Shown: piece after piece, positions 46,159-54,773 of the stretch
How the letters are laid out: the number at the start of each line of letters is the position of its first letter
How positions within the stretch are numbered: position 1 is the first letter of the stretch
Origin: Flavobacterium xinjiangense
Lineage (GTDB): Bacteria; Bacteroidota; Bacteroidia; Flavobacteriales; Flavobacteriaceae
Assembly: GCF_900142885.1 (NCBI RefSeq)
Contig: NZ_FRCL01000013.1
Coordinates: 1 to 64,000 of the forward strand
Direction: 5' to 3'
Length of the DNA stretch: 64,000 nt
Made by a program: the position numbers and the translations under genes
Notes under the pieces: generated by a model
The model's database searches: none
What the model was told of the DNA's origin: nothing
What the model saw: only the letters and a program-made list of their open reading frames with translations

Positions 46159-47085
46159 ATGCCTTTTTTTTCTGTAATAATTCCACTTTTCAATAAAGAA
46201 AAATTCATTGAAGCCACCTTAAAAAGTATTCTTAATCAATCCTTTATTGATTTTGAAATACTAATTATCGATGACGGATCAACAGACAATAGCGCTCCAA
46301 TTATAAAAGGATTTGACGACTCCAGAATTCGATATTATTATAAAGAAAATGCAGGAGTTTCGTCAGCGAGAAATGATGGAATCGAAAAAGTACAGTCGAA
46401 TTATATCAGCTTTATAGATGCAGATGATTATTGGTATCCGGATTTTTTAGAAGAAATGTATAAAGTAATTCAAAAGTATCCTGAACAAAAAGTGTTTTCT
46501 GCAGCCATTGAAATAGAAACATCAAAAAAAGTTATTCCGGCGAGCTATTCGATTGTCAAAACAAGCGATTATGAAATTGTAAATTATTTTACTGCTAGCT
46601 CAAAGGAAACGGTTATTTGCACTTCCTGTGCGGTTTTTCATAAAAACATTTTCGAAGAAATTGGAACTTTTGATATCGAAGTAAAAAGCGGTCAAGATAC
46701 TGATATGTGGATTCGAATCGGGATGAATTATCCTGTCGTTTTTTCTTGGAAAATCTTGGCACGATACGTTTACGATGAAAATAGCCTTTCGAAAAACAAA
46801 AACTATTTGAACAAAAAGATTAATTTTTCGAAATTCGAGGAACAAGAAAAGACAAATCCTAGCTTGAAAAAATTCCTTGATTTGAATCGGTTTTCATTGG
46901 CAATAAAATCAAAATTAATTGCTGACGATGACAATTTCAATTCTTACTATAAAGCTATTGACCTGAAAAAGATATCGTTAAAAAAGCGAATTCTCATTCT
47001 AATGCCTTCGGCTATCTTAAAACCGTTGATCAATTTGAAATTAATTTTAGCCAATAACGGATTTGGAAATTCAGTGTTTAAATGA
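46159..47085 (+). CDS. Glycosyltransferase family 2
   Basis: This 308-aa GT-A enzyme has FFSVIIPLFNKEKFIEATLK, IDDGSTDNSAPII, GVSSARNDGI and FIDADDYWYPDFL, a standard GT2 set, with SGQDTDMWIRIGM as the acceptor-side motif. Its start immediately follows the stop of the preceding gene, so the two are cotranscribed. The C-terminal end overlaps the convergent ketoisomerase gene by 15 bp. A role in surface glycan assembly is inferred from the cluster. Confidence 0.9.
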   Translation: MPFFSVIIPLFNKEKFIEATLKSILNQSFIDFEILIIDDGSTDNSAPIIKGFDDSRIRYYYKENAGVSSARNDGIEKVQSNYISFIDADDYWYPDFLEEMYKVIQKYPEQKVFSAAIEIETSKKVIPASYSIVKTSDYEIVNYFTASSKETVICTSCAVFHKNIFEEIGTFDIEVKSGQDTDMWIRIGMNYPVVFSWKILARYVYDENSLSKNKNYLNKKINFSKFEEQEKTNPSLKKFLDLNRFSLAIKSKLIADDDNFNSYYKAIDLKKISLKKRILILMPSAILKPLINLKLILANNGFGNSVFK

Positions 47086-47475
47086 TTTAAAAATATCATA
47101 ATCTCTGATGTAATCTTCCTCATCAAACTCATCCGAAGCCAGTACCAAACAAACGGAACCAGAGGAAAAATTTTCCAGTTCTCTCCAAATTCCGATGGGA
47201 ATTAAAAGACCTATATTGGGTTTATTCAGCGTTATTATTTTTTCAATGCTTCCATCATTCAAAACCACATCGAAACTTCCGCTTACGGCAATTAGCAGTT
47301 CTAGCTGCTCTTTATGGGCATGTCCTCCCCTTTCGCCACCACTCGGAACATCATATAAATAGTAAACTCTTTTTGACACAAACGGTATTGTATCTCCCTC
47401 GATAACGGACAGATTCCCTCTTGAATCACAAATTTTGGGAATTTCAATTAATCGAATATCAGTAGTAGTTGTCAT
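47071..47475 (-). CDS. Sugar 3,4-ketoisomerase (FdtA/QdtA-like cupin)
   Basis: This 134-aa cupin protein is of the WxcM/FdtA type. It isomerises dTDP-4-keto-6-deoxyglucose to a 3-keto sugar, which is then aminated. The conserved region is PKICDSRGNLSVIEGDTIPF, then YYLYDVPSGGERGGHAHKE with the histidines HAH, and VVLNDGS, PIGIWRELENFSSGSVCLVL. FdtA gives the galacto and QdtA the gluco configuration; sequence alone does not decide here. The partner aminotransferase is at 51032-52159. It is next to a GT4 gene on the same strand with a 4-bp gap. Confidence 0.88.
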   Translation of the reverse strand: MTTTTDIRLIEIPKICDSRGNLSVIEGDTIPFVSKRVYYLYDVPSGGERGGHAHKEQLELLIAVSGSFDVVLNDGSIEKIITLNKPNIGLLIPIGIWRELENFSSGSVCLVLASDEFDEEDYIRDYDIFKSFKH

Positions 47476-47479
47476 AGTT

Positions 47480-48562
47480 TTAAAATAAAATGGATTCCCA
47501 CTGTTTTGAAATAGTTTCTAAAGATAAATGTTCTACACTTTTAGCCGCATTTTTTTTACAAAAATCATACAAATTAGTATCATCAACTAATTGCTTCATT
47601 GCAGTTGCGAAAAGATGTGGGTTATTATTTTCGACTAACAAACCATTAAAACCGTTTTTTATAAGTTCATTGGGTCCGGAATCACAATCAACAGAAATCA
47701 CCGGCGTTCCTATCGCTAATGACTCGACTATTGACAAAGGAAAACCTTCATAGCGACTTGTCAAAATCGTAAATTTGGCCTGCTGAACAAATTGAAATGG
47801 ATTCCTATTAAATGGATAAATTATAACAAACTCCTCCAGTTGTAATCGTTTAATATTTTTCTGAATAATCTCTAAATCAGGCCCTTCTCCCATCAAAAGT
47901 AATTTATAACCTTGAAGGTAAATTTTTGAAAGATAAAAGGCTTCCAGCATCAAACTAAAATTCTTTGCTTTTTCGTAAAACCGCCCAAAATACATGATAT
48001 ATTGTTCTAAAACAGACACTTCTTTTTCTATTTGAATTTTAGAAAAATCATACGGATTATGAATAGTTACGGTGTTTTTTAAATCAAATTTTCGCTTGAC
48101 TTTTTCCTCTATTCCCAGAGAAACACATATAACTTTATCTGCTTTTTGATACAAAAATTTAGAAAAAAAATCCGGTTTAGGAAAATAAGTATTGCTATTA
48201 AAGCTGTGAACAACAAACCATTTTCTTCTATCTCCATAAATCCAGTTAGTGATAATTTCTCTCGTCAAATTATTTCTGGGCCTATTGTCAATGATAAAAT
48301 TTATTTTGTTTTCCTTTAAATAGCTATTTAAAAGAAAACCTTTTTCAATTTTTTTTAAAAATGAAAAAGAGCCCGAACTTTCAATTCCTAAGCTCATCAA
48401 TTTTCCGCCATATTCATAATCAACGACATCGTTTATAATTATGTTATGAACTTCGATATTTAACTTTTCTAACATAAAACTTAGTAAGGAAGCAAATCGT
48501 TCTGCTCCTCCACTTCCTAAAGAGGTCGAAATTATGGCTACTTTGTTTTTGTTTTCTATCAT
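47480..48562 (-). CDS. Glycosyltransferase family 4
   Basis: This 360-aa GT-B enzyme has NKVAIISTSLGSGGAERFASLL at the N-terminus and the retaining-GT4 motif EGFPLSIVESLAIGTPVISVDC with E-x7-E near the C-terminus. IMYFGRFYEKAKNFSLMLEAF and LLLMGEGPDLEIIQ are the sugar-donor-side blocks. It is located upstream of the ketoisomerase gene and cotranscribed with it. It likely adds a sugar to the surface glycan. Confidence 0.9.
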   Translation of the reverse strand: MIENKNKVAIISTSLGSGGAERFASLLSFMLEKLNIEVHNIIINDVVDYEYGGKLMSLGIESSGSFSFLKKIEKGFLLNSYLKENKINFIIDNRPRNNLTREIITNWIYGDRRKWFVVHSFNSNTYFPKPDFFSKFLYQKADKVICVSLGIEEKVKRKFDLKNTVTIHNPYDFSKIQIEKEVSVLEQYIMYFGRFYEKAKNFSLMLEAFYLSKIYLQGYKLLLMGEGPDLEIIQKNIKRLQLEEFVIIYPFNRNPFQFVQQAKFTILTSRYEGFPLSIVESLAIGTPVISVDCDSGPNELIKNGFNGLLVENNNPHLFATAMKQLVDDTNLYDFCKKNAAKSVEHLSLETISKQWESILF

Positions 48563-48603
48563 TCTTATCTAAAAGTAAATATATTTGTCAAATATACACA
48601 TAA

Positions 48604-49740
48604 ATGAAAGTTTTACTTGTTGGTGAATTCAGCCGATTACACAACTCTCTCAAAGAAGGTTTACAGGAATTAGGTCATGAAGTTTATATTTTAGGTCATC
48701 AGGATGGTTTTAAAAATTATCCTGTCGATTTCCCTATTGAAAAAAAATGGGACAACGGATTTTTGAAAAAAATAAAAGTAATTGTAAATACCATTTTTGG
48801 GTTTGACATAAGTTCTTATCTCACCTATCTTCAGTTTAAAAAAAACAAAGCAAAATTTACAGGCTTTGATGTTGTACAACTTATCAATGAAAATAGCTTT
48901 TATTGTCAATATTATTATGAAAAAAAAATTCTAAATTTTCTCTTTCAAAATAACTCAAAGACTTACTTATTATCTTCAGGCTATGACTATCTGAATGTGA
49001 AATATTGTTTTGAAAATCCAAATTACAAATCAGGTATTCAAGGGTATTTAGCAGGGAGAATTAATCCAAAAATTTTTGGAAATGTATTGAAATTTAGAAC
49101 TTCATCCTTTAAAAAATTACATCAATTTATTTATTCGAACATTCAAGGAATTATAGCATCAGATATCGATTATCACATTCCGTTGCTGAAAAATTCCAAA
49201 TATTCAGGATTAATTCCAAATCCCATAAACACAGCTAAAATTGAATTTAAACCTTTGACAATTTCTGACAAGATTGTTATTTTTCACGGAATTAATGAAA
49301 CTAATTATTATAAGAAAGGAAATGACTATTTTGAAAAAGCATTGCGAATTATTGCCAAAAAATATGGCAGTAAAGTTGAAATAATTACAACCCGTGACAT
49401 CCCATATTCAGCCTATATTAATTTATACAATAAAGCGCATATTGTCTTAGACCAAACCTACGCAAATGACCAAGGTTATAACGCACTAGAAGCTATGGCA
49501 AAAGGAAAAGTAGTTTTTACAGGAGCTGAAAAGGAGTTTACAGAACATTATAATTTAAAGGAAAAAGTCTGTATAAATGCTATACCTGATATTGACTATT
49601 TAGTGATGAAATTATCTTTTTTGATTGAGAATCCAAACGAAATAATTGCAATTGGGAAACGGGCTCGCGCCTTTATTGAGAAAGAACATAATTATTTAAG
49701 AATCGCAAATAAATACTTAGAAACGTGGAATAAAGGATAA
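48604..49740 (+). CDS. Glycosyltransferase, GT-B fold
   Basis: This 378-aa protein is related to GT4/GT1-type enzymes. It starts MKVLLVGEFSRLHNSLKEGL, and the C-terminal half has KIVIFHGINETNYYKKGNDY, HIVLDQTYANDQGYNALEAM and AKGKVVFTGAEKEF, the donor-binding side. It is divergently oriented from the GT4 gene at 48562 with a 41-bp gap and convergent with the flippase gene. The target sugar is unknown. Confidence 0.8.
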   Translation: MKVLLVGEFSRLHNSLKEGLQELGHEVYILGHQDGFKNYPVDFPIEKKWDNGFLKKIKVIVNTIFGFDISSYLTYLQFKKNKAKFTGFDVVQLINENSFYCQYYYEKKILNFLFQNNSKTYLLSSGYDYLNVKYCFENPNYKSGIQGYLAGRINPKIFGNVLKFRTSSFKKLHQFIYSNIQGIIASDIDYHIPLLKNSKYSGLIPNPINTAKIEFKPLTISDKIVIFHGINETNYYKKGNDYFEKALRIIAKKYGSKVEIITTRDIPYSAYINLYNKAHIVLDQTYANDQGYNALEAMAKGKVVFTGAEKEFTEHYNLKEKVCINAIPDIDYLVMKLSFLIENPNEIIAIGKRARAFIEKEHNYLRIANKYLETWNKG

Positions 49741-49755
49741 ATTTCATATAAAATA

Positions 49756-51030
49756 CTAGAACAAACTCTTCCTGAAATAAACCATCAACACTAGCAAATA
49801 AACAAAATTATCAAAAGCTTGTGCCATTACTATTCCTTGAATTCCAAATTCATTAATAAAATAAAGGCTTGAAAAATACAAAATGGTTAGCGAAAATAAC
49901 TCCGCGACTATAAAAGCTACGGTTAACTTTTTTGCAAAAAATTGATAGCCTAAAATCAAAGACGCTACTTTTAAAACATCACCTGTCAACTGCCAAAAAA
50001 ACAAAGTGGTTACTGGAAAGAACGCATTGGTAAAAAGTAAATTAACGATGAAAAAGCGTAAAAAATAGACTCCTACAAGCCCAGCTATAAAAAGAGGCAA
50101 AATAGTTTGATAAAAACTCCAAAACACTTTTTTGGTCTCCAAATTATTCTTGGCAACAGCCAATTTTGGCAAAAAATAAACACTCAAAATTGTGGTGACA
50201 AATAGCATATAATAAGACGAGATCCTGATTATAGTTTCCCAAAAACCAGCTTGTTCTAAGCCAACAGTTTCAATTATATTTTTTCTGATGACTAATAAAA
50301 CTAAAGGTCCTAAAACGGATGAAACCAAAGCCATTAAAGAATAGGATGATAATTTTTTTATAATTTGAAAATCAAATTGATGCAACCGAATCGTCTTGAA
50401 AAAATTGATTTTCTTGTTTATAAAATAGAACGTTACAAAAAACATCAATGCAGGTGAAATAACTAAAGAAAGTAAAGCTCCTAAAGTTTTATAATGCAAA
50501 ACCATAATAATTGAGACCAATAACCCAATTGCATTTCCTATTATATTAATCCAAATCACTTTTTTGAATTGTCCCAAACCGTTAATTACGGAGAGCATAA
50601 AAACTGAAGTAGCATACCAAGGCAAAGCCAATGCTAGTGCCTTAAAAACAATCGCGTAATCAAAATTATTTCCAAATATTTCTTTATTCCAAAATGCCGC
50701 AAAAAAATACAAAACGCAACTTAAAATAATCGCAATACACAACAAACAAATAAAAACCGTCGCAATTATTCTCTTAAGCTGATTTTCATTTTTTTCGTTC
50801 TCGGCTGTGTATTTTATAATTCCGTTTTGAAATCCTAAAGTCGAAATGCTTTCTAATGAAGTTAAAAAATTTCTAAGATTTCCAACTAATGCCATTCCGC
50901 CTGGACCAACGAATACAGCTAATAATTTTGAAGTTATTAATCCAATTCCTATTTTCAGAATAACGCTAAAACTATTTAAAGACGAAATCTTAAACAGTTG
51001 TGTTTGAGTTATTTTTTTAATAAATTCCAA
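49756..51030 (-). CDS. O-antigen translocase (Wzx-type flippase)
   Basis: This 424-aa membrane protein has about 12 helices and moves lipid-linked oligosaccharides across the inner membrane. It opens MEFIKKITQTQLFKISSLNS and continues with LLAVFVGPGGMALVGNLRNF, the bacteroidete O-antigen translocase pattern. The start codon is TTG, one base after the aminotransferase stop, so translation is coupled. The next Met in frame would lose the first helix. Its presence shows the cluster makes a polymer by a Wzx-type route, but no polymerase or ligase is in the window. Confidence 0.88.
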   Translation of the reverse strand: MEFIKKITQTQLFKISSLNSFSVILKIGIGLITSKLLAVFVGPGGMALVGNLRNFLTSLESISTLGFQNGIIKYTAENEKNENQLKRIIATVFICLLCIAIILSCVLYFFAAFWNKEIFGNNFDYAIVFKALALALPWYATSVFMLSVINGLGQFKKVIWINIIGNAIGLLVSIIMVLHYKTLGALLSLVISPALMFFVTFYFINKKINFFKTIRLHQFDFQIIKKLSSYSLMALVSSVLGPLVLLVIRKNIIETVGLEQAGFWETIIRISSYYMLFVTTILSVYFLPKLAVAKNNLETKKVFWSFYQTILPLFIAGLVGVYFLRFFIVNLLFTNAFFPVTTLFFWQLTGDVLKVASLILGYQFFAKKLTVAFIVAELFSLTILYFSSLYFINEFGIQGIVMAQAFDNFVYLLVLMVYFRKSLF

Positions 51031-51031
51031 C

Positions 51032-52159
51032 TTAATACTTGTTTAAAATTCCAACTATAAAACTAACCTCATCCATTGTCAAAACTGGACTTATAGGCAA
51101 ACTCAATACTTCATCATGAATTTTTTGAGTAATTGGGAAGGACAAATGATTCCACAATGACAGCGCTTTTTGATTGTGTGGCGGAACTGGATAATGTATC
51201 ACCGTTTGAATCCCATTTTGGTATAAAAATTCTAGTAACTCAAGTCTGTTTTTTGTTCGAATGACAAACAAATGAAAAACATGATTGTTTGACAAATCCC
51301 AAAACGGAAGTGTTATTTTTTCATTTTTTATTTCGGATAAATAGCGTTTAGCGATTGTTCTACGTTTTTCATTTTCAGTATCTAAATACGGTAATTTCAC
51401 ATTTAAAAACGCAGCTTGCAACTCATCTAACCTTGAATTAATACCGATATGATCGTTGTAATATTTCGTTTCAGAACCATAATTACGCAGCGATTGAATG
51501 ACTTTGGCTAATTCAGGATCATTTGTGATAACTGCTCCCGCATCGCCTAAAGTCCCCAGATTTTTCCCAGGATAAAAACTATACGCTTGAGTTCTACGAA
51601 TTATATTCTGAGTGTTCGGACTTTCGACTTTCGACTTTTGTCTTTCGACTTCTAAAATTGCTCCATGAGACTGAGCTGCATCTTCAATAACCAGCAAATC
51701 ACTTGCAGCAGCAATTCGATTTATCGCATCCATCTCAGCTAGTTGACCGTAAAGATGAACGACTAAAATCGCTTTGGTTTTTGAAGTAATTTTTTCTGAA
51801 ATTAAACTAGGGTTGATATTGTAGGTTTCCAGCCTTGGCTCAACCAAAACAGGAATCAAATCAGCTTGTAAAATGGCTAGAATACTGGCAATATAGGTGT
51901 TCGCAGGAACAATAATTTCATCACCTTTTTGTAATTTCCCTAATTGTATGTAAGCTTTAAAAATCAATACTAAAGCGTCAAAACCATTTCCTGTTCCAAT
52001 GCAATATTTTGTACCGCAATACTTCGCAAAATTGGTTTCAAATTCCTTGACCTCGTTCGCTAAAATATACCAGCCATTATCTAAAACTGTTTTCAATTTT
52101 TCTTGAAAAGCGGTTTCATAAGGCTCGTTTATTTTTTTTAAATCAAGAAATGGAATCAT
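51032..52159 (-). CDS. DegT/DnrJ/EryC1/StrS aminotransferase (FdtB-like) with internal heptamer repeat
   Basis: This 375-aa PLP enzyme aminates 3-keto or 4-keto nucleotide sugars. Motifs include [40 protein letters not shown] and the PLP lysine Lys199 in SFYPGKNLG. With the FdtA-like ketoisomerase it most likely produces dTDP-3-amino-3,6-dideoxyhexose. Between AQSHGA and SFYPGKN there are about ten extra residues ([18 protein letters not shown]). They are encoded by an array of five 7-bp repeats at 51615-51649. The gene is open as sequenced. It is in series with the flippase (downstream) and the GNAT-type gene (upstream). Confidence 0.9.
   Translation of the reverse strand: MIPFLDLKKINEPYETAFQEKLKTVLDNGWYILANEVKEFETNFAKYCGTKYCIGTGNGFDALVLIFKAYIQLGKLQKGDEIIVPANTYIASILAILQADLIPVLVEPRLETYNINPSLISEKITSKTKAILVVHLYGQLAEMDAINRIAAASDLLVIEDAAQSHGAILEVERQKSKVESPNTQNIIRRTQAYSFYPGKNLGTLGDAGAVITNDPELAKVIQSLRNYGSETKYYNDHIGINSRLDELQAAFLNVKLPYLDTENEKRRTIAKRYLSEIKNEKITLPFWDLSNNHVFHLFVIRTKNRLELLEFLYQNGIQTVIHYPVPPHNQKALSLWNHLSFPITQKIHDEVLSLPISPVLTMDEVSFIVGILNKY
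51615..51649 (-). repeat. Heptanucleotide repeat array inside the aminotransferase gene
   Basis: Five adjacent 7-mers: TTCGGAC, TTTCGAC, TTTCGAC, TTTTGTC, TTTCGAC on the plus strand (GTCGAAA sense). Three are identical and two differ by one or two bases. Because 7 is not a multiple of 3, loss or gain of one unit would shift the reading frame at about residue 170. Confidence 0.85.
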
Positions 52160-52168
52160 CTATTTAGT

Positions 52169-53149
52169 TTATATTGTAAAAAAGGAATCTAGCTTATCAT
52201 AATTCTTAGTTTCGACTTCATAAAAATCATGTACAATCGTACTGGCGCCGAAACTCTCTTTCCAGTAGGATAAGCCTTCATTGAGCTTTTTTCCTTGTGA
52301 TTCATTGGAAATTCCAAAATCAAAAAATCGTTTACTGGCAAATACTTCAGTAATCAAAAAATGATACAAAAAGTCTAAACTTCCAAGATTCTCCTTATTT
52401 TCATATTTAGAAATGTATTGGCAATGCGCGACGTTTTCACTTTCAAAAACAGTAGTTCCCGCAACAATTTTATCATTTCTATAGACATTAAACTGTCGGA
52501 TATTATCAGAAAAAAGGCTTTTCAACACTTTTATTTCTTTTAAAGAATGAACTGGTTTTGCATTATGTCTTGCTTTTAAATTTGGAATCAAAACTTCGTT
52601 CCAAAAAGATTCAAAATTCATTTCTTCTTTAATTACCAAACCGTTTCCAATTCCTTTTTGAATGCCTCTTTTTCTAATTTTTGAAAAATCATATTTTTGT
52701 GATAAATCAATAACAGACAAACTATCTCTTCGCACTAATTCGGCTTCTGCCAAAAACAAAGCATATTGAATTTCTTCGGCCGGTTTATTGTGATAAATGG
52801 ATGGAATCGTTTTTAGATGCAGTTTTTCTATTTCATTATCTTTTAAAAACAACAAAACAGATCTAAAAGCATTGATTACAGTCGTCACTTTAGACTTTTC
52901 ATTAATCACCAATCCCCCATAAGTCAGTCCCTGATGAGAAAAAATTTCATTTCCAACTTTATTCGCCGGCAAAACTGCTACTAACTTTTCATTATCAAAA
53001 ACCATCAAAGAGAAATCCTCGAATCGATCCTTGTGATATTCTATAAAATCACGATGAAACAGAAAAGTAGCATTTTTGGCTTGACCAATAAAGGCATTCC
53101 AATTTTCATAATCGCTTTCCTGATATTGTTTGACGGAGAAATTTTTCAC
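52169..53149 (-). CDS. GNAT/FemAB-like acyltransferase
   Basis: This 326-aa cytosolic protein has an N-terminal FemAB/GNAT half (YENWNAFIGQAKNATFLFHRDF) and a second half with ENVAHCQYISKYENKENLGS and FFDFGISNESQGKKLNEGL. The start is GTG at 53149. In dTDP-amino-sugar clusters the third step is N-acylation of the 3-amino group. Its place upstream of the aminotransferase, with a 9-bp gap, makes it a candidate for that step. The substrate is not proven by sequence. Confidence 0.75.
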   Translation of the reverse strand: MKNFSVKQYQESDYENWNAFIGQAKNATFLFHRDFIEYHKDRFEDFSLMVFDNEKLVAVLPANKVGNEIFSHQGLTYGGLVINEKSKVTTVINAFRSVLLFLKDNEIEKLHLKTIPSIYHNKPAEEIQYALFLAEAELVRRDSLSVIDLSQKYDFSKIRKRGIQKGIGNGLVIKEEMNFESFWNEVLIPNLKARHNAKPVHSLKEIKVLKSLFSDNIRQFNVYRNDKIVAGTTVFESENVAHCQYISKYENKENLGSLDFLYHFLITEVFASKRFFDFGISNESQGKKLNEGLSYWKESFGASTIVHDFYEVETKNYDKLDSFFTI

Positions 53150-53186
53150 TATTTAATTTTAGACTTCGTGAAAGTAATCATTTTTT

Positions 53187-53789
53187 TTATTTTTGTTCTA
53201 AAGCGGGCAAATACCATTTGAATTTCACGGCCATCAAACGAACTGAAATGATAACCAAAGAGGTTGTCAGATATAAAACATCATTGTCTAAATCCAATTT
53301 TCGAAGCAGAAAAAAGACAATTCCACCCAAAATACAAATCGTGGCATAAATCTCTCTTCTGAAAATAACAGGGATTTCAGTACACAAAATATCACGAATC
53401 ACTCCGCCAAAACAAGCTGTCATCGTTCCTAATGCGATGCAGATAACCGGATGAAGTCCTACACTGATTCCTTTTTCAAGGCCTATTAATGTAAAAACAC
53501 CCAATCCAATCGTGTCAAATAAAAACAAGGATGTTCGTAATCTGTCGAATTTTTTTCTAAAAAGTATGGCCAGAATAAATCCTATCACAATTACATAAAC
53601 GTAATTTAAATCCTGCATCCATCCAACCGGCGTCCTGCCAATCATGATGTCGCGCAAAGTTCCTCCACCCACAGCGGTTACAAAAGCAATAATAAAGACC
53701 CCAAAAGGATCCAGCTTTTTATTCATAGCCGTCAATGCTCCTGACATGGCAAAAGCCATCGTACCGATGATATCTAATAGATGAAACAT
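53187..53789 (-). CDS. Trimeric intracellular cation channel family protein (UPF0126)
   Basis: This 200-aa membrane protein has about seven predicted helices. The conserved glycine-rich blocks are FAMSGALTAMNKKLDPFGVF, AVGGGTLRDIMIGRTPVGWM and TACFGGVIRDILCTEIPVIF, forming two repeated halves as in the TRIC family of K+ channels. Some members of this group have been described as channels. It ends 38 bp upstream of the GNAT-type gene on the same strand and could share its promoter. The physiological role here is unknown. Confidence 0.9.
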   Translation of the reverse strand: MFHLLDIIGTMAFAMSGALTAMNKKLDPFGVFIIAFVTAVGGGTLRDIMIGRTPVGWMQDLNYVYVIVIGFILAILFRKKFDRLRTSLFLFDTIGLGVFTLIGLEKGISVGLHPVICIALGTMTACFGGVIRDILCTEIPVIFRREIYATICILGGIVFFLLRKLDLDNDVLYLTTSLVIISVRLMAVKFKWYLPALEQK

Positions 53790-53929
53790 TTAAAATATAA
53801 GATTTTGGATTTTTACAAATTTAAAGAAAATACTCCTTAAAAACGGCATTTCTGATTGGTAAACTATTCCATTATAGAATTTAAAAAAAGGTGGTAACTT
53901 AGCACCATAATAACTTAGCATCATTTCCA

Positions 53930-54715
53930 TTGAAACAAATCACTTCGATACAAAATCCATACATTAAATCTTTAGTGTTATTGCAGGAAAAAGCAAAGGC
54001 ACGCAAACAATCCGGAACATTTTTAATAGAAGGAAAACGTGAAATTTCAATTGCCATAAAAGGTGGTTATGAAATAGAAACGCTATTGTTTTTGCCTGAA
54101 ATTTGTTCCGAAACCGAAGCCCGAAAATTATCGCCCAATACCGAGTTAATTGAGATTAACAAAGATGTTTTTCAAAAATTAGCCTATCGAGATACTACCG
54201 AAGGTATTTTGGCTGTAGCCAAAACTAAATCGTTGCAATTATCCGATTTAAAACTATCAGAAAACCCTTTGATTCTTGTTGCCGAAGCTCCCGAAAAACC
54301 GGGAAACATAGGCGCTTTATTGCGGACGGCGGACGCTGCAAATCTTGATGCTGTAATTATTGCCAATCCAAAAAGTGATTTATACAATCCAAATATTGTG
54401 CGTTCCAGCGTAGGTTGTTTATTCACTAACCAAATTGCGACAGGAACAACTTCGGAAATTATTGCTTTTTTGAAAGAAAGAAAAATCAATTTTTATTGTG
54501 CGACTTTGCAAAATTCGACTTCGTATCACACGCAAGATTATACTACTCCAACGGCATTAGTTGTAGGTACAGAAGCAACTGGGTTAACCGAAGAATGGAG
54601 AAAAGAAGCGACCCAAAATATTATCATCCCAATGCAGGGCGAGATCGACTCTATGAATGTTTCGGTTGCTGCAGCGATTTTAATTTTTGAAGCCAAAAGA
54701 CAACGAGGGTTCTAG
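53930..54715 (+). CDS. SpoU/TrmH-family RNA methyltransferase
   Basis: This 261-aa protein is a 2'-O-ribose methyltransferase with an N-terminal substrate-binding domain (IQNPYIKSLVLLQEKAKARK, FLIEGKREI) and a SpoU catalytic domain with a trefoil knot: EAPEKPGNIGALLRTADAA, NPNIVRSSVGCLF, LVVGTEATGLTEEW and MNVSVAAAILIFE. The start is TTG at 53930; no ATG fits. The closest relatives are usually annotated as 23S rRNA or tRNA methyltransferases. The exact nucleotide target is unknown. Confidence 0.9.
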   Translation: MKQITSIQNPYIKSLVLLQEKAKARKQSGTFLIEGKREISIAIKGGYEIETLLFLPEICSETEARKLSPNTELIEINKDVFQKLAYRDTTEGILAVAKTKSLQLSDLKLSENPLILVAEAPEKPGNIGALLRTADAANLDAVIIANPKSDLYNPNIVRSSVGCLFTNQIATGTTSEIIAFLKERKINFYCATLQNSTSYHTQDYTTPTALVVGTEATGLTEEWRKEATQNIIIPMQGEIDSMNVSVAAAILIFEAKRQRGF

Positions 54716-54760
54716 ATTTAAGATTGCAGATTAACGATTTTTGATTGTAGATTTTAAAAA
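54716..54760 (+). repeat. Degenerate AGATT-type short repeats
   Basis: AAGATTGCAGATTAACGATT, TTGATTGTAGATT repeat a roughly 10-bp word between the methyltransferase and the serine hydrolase. Similar words recur between genes in flavobacteria. The repetition is imperfect. Confidence 0.4.
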
Positions 54761-54773
54761 AAATAAAAATAAT

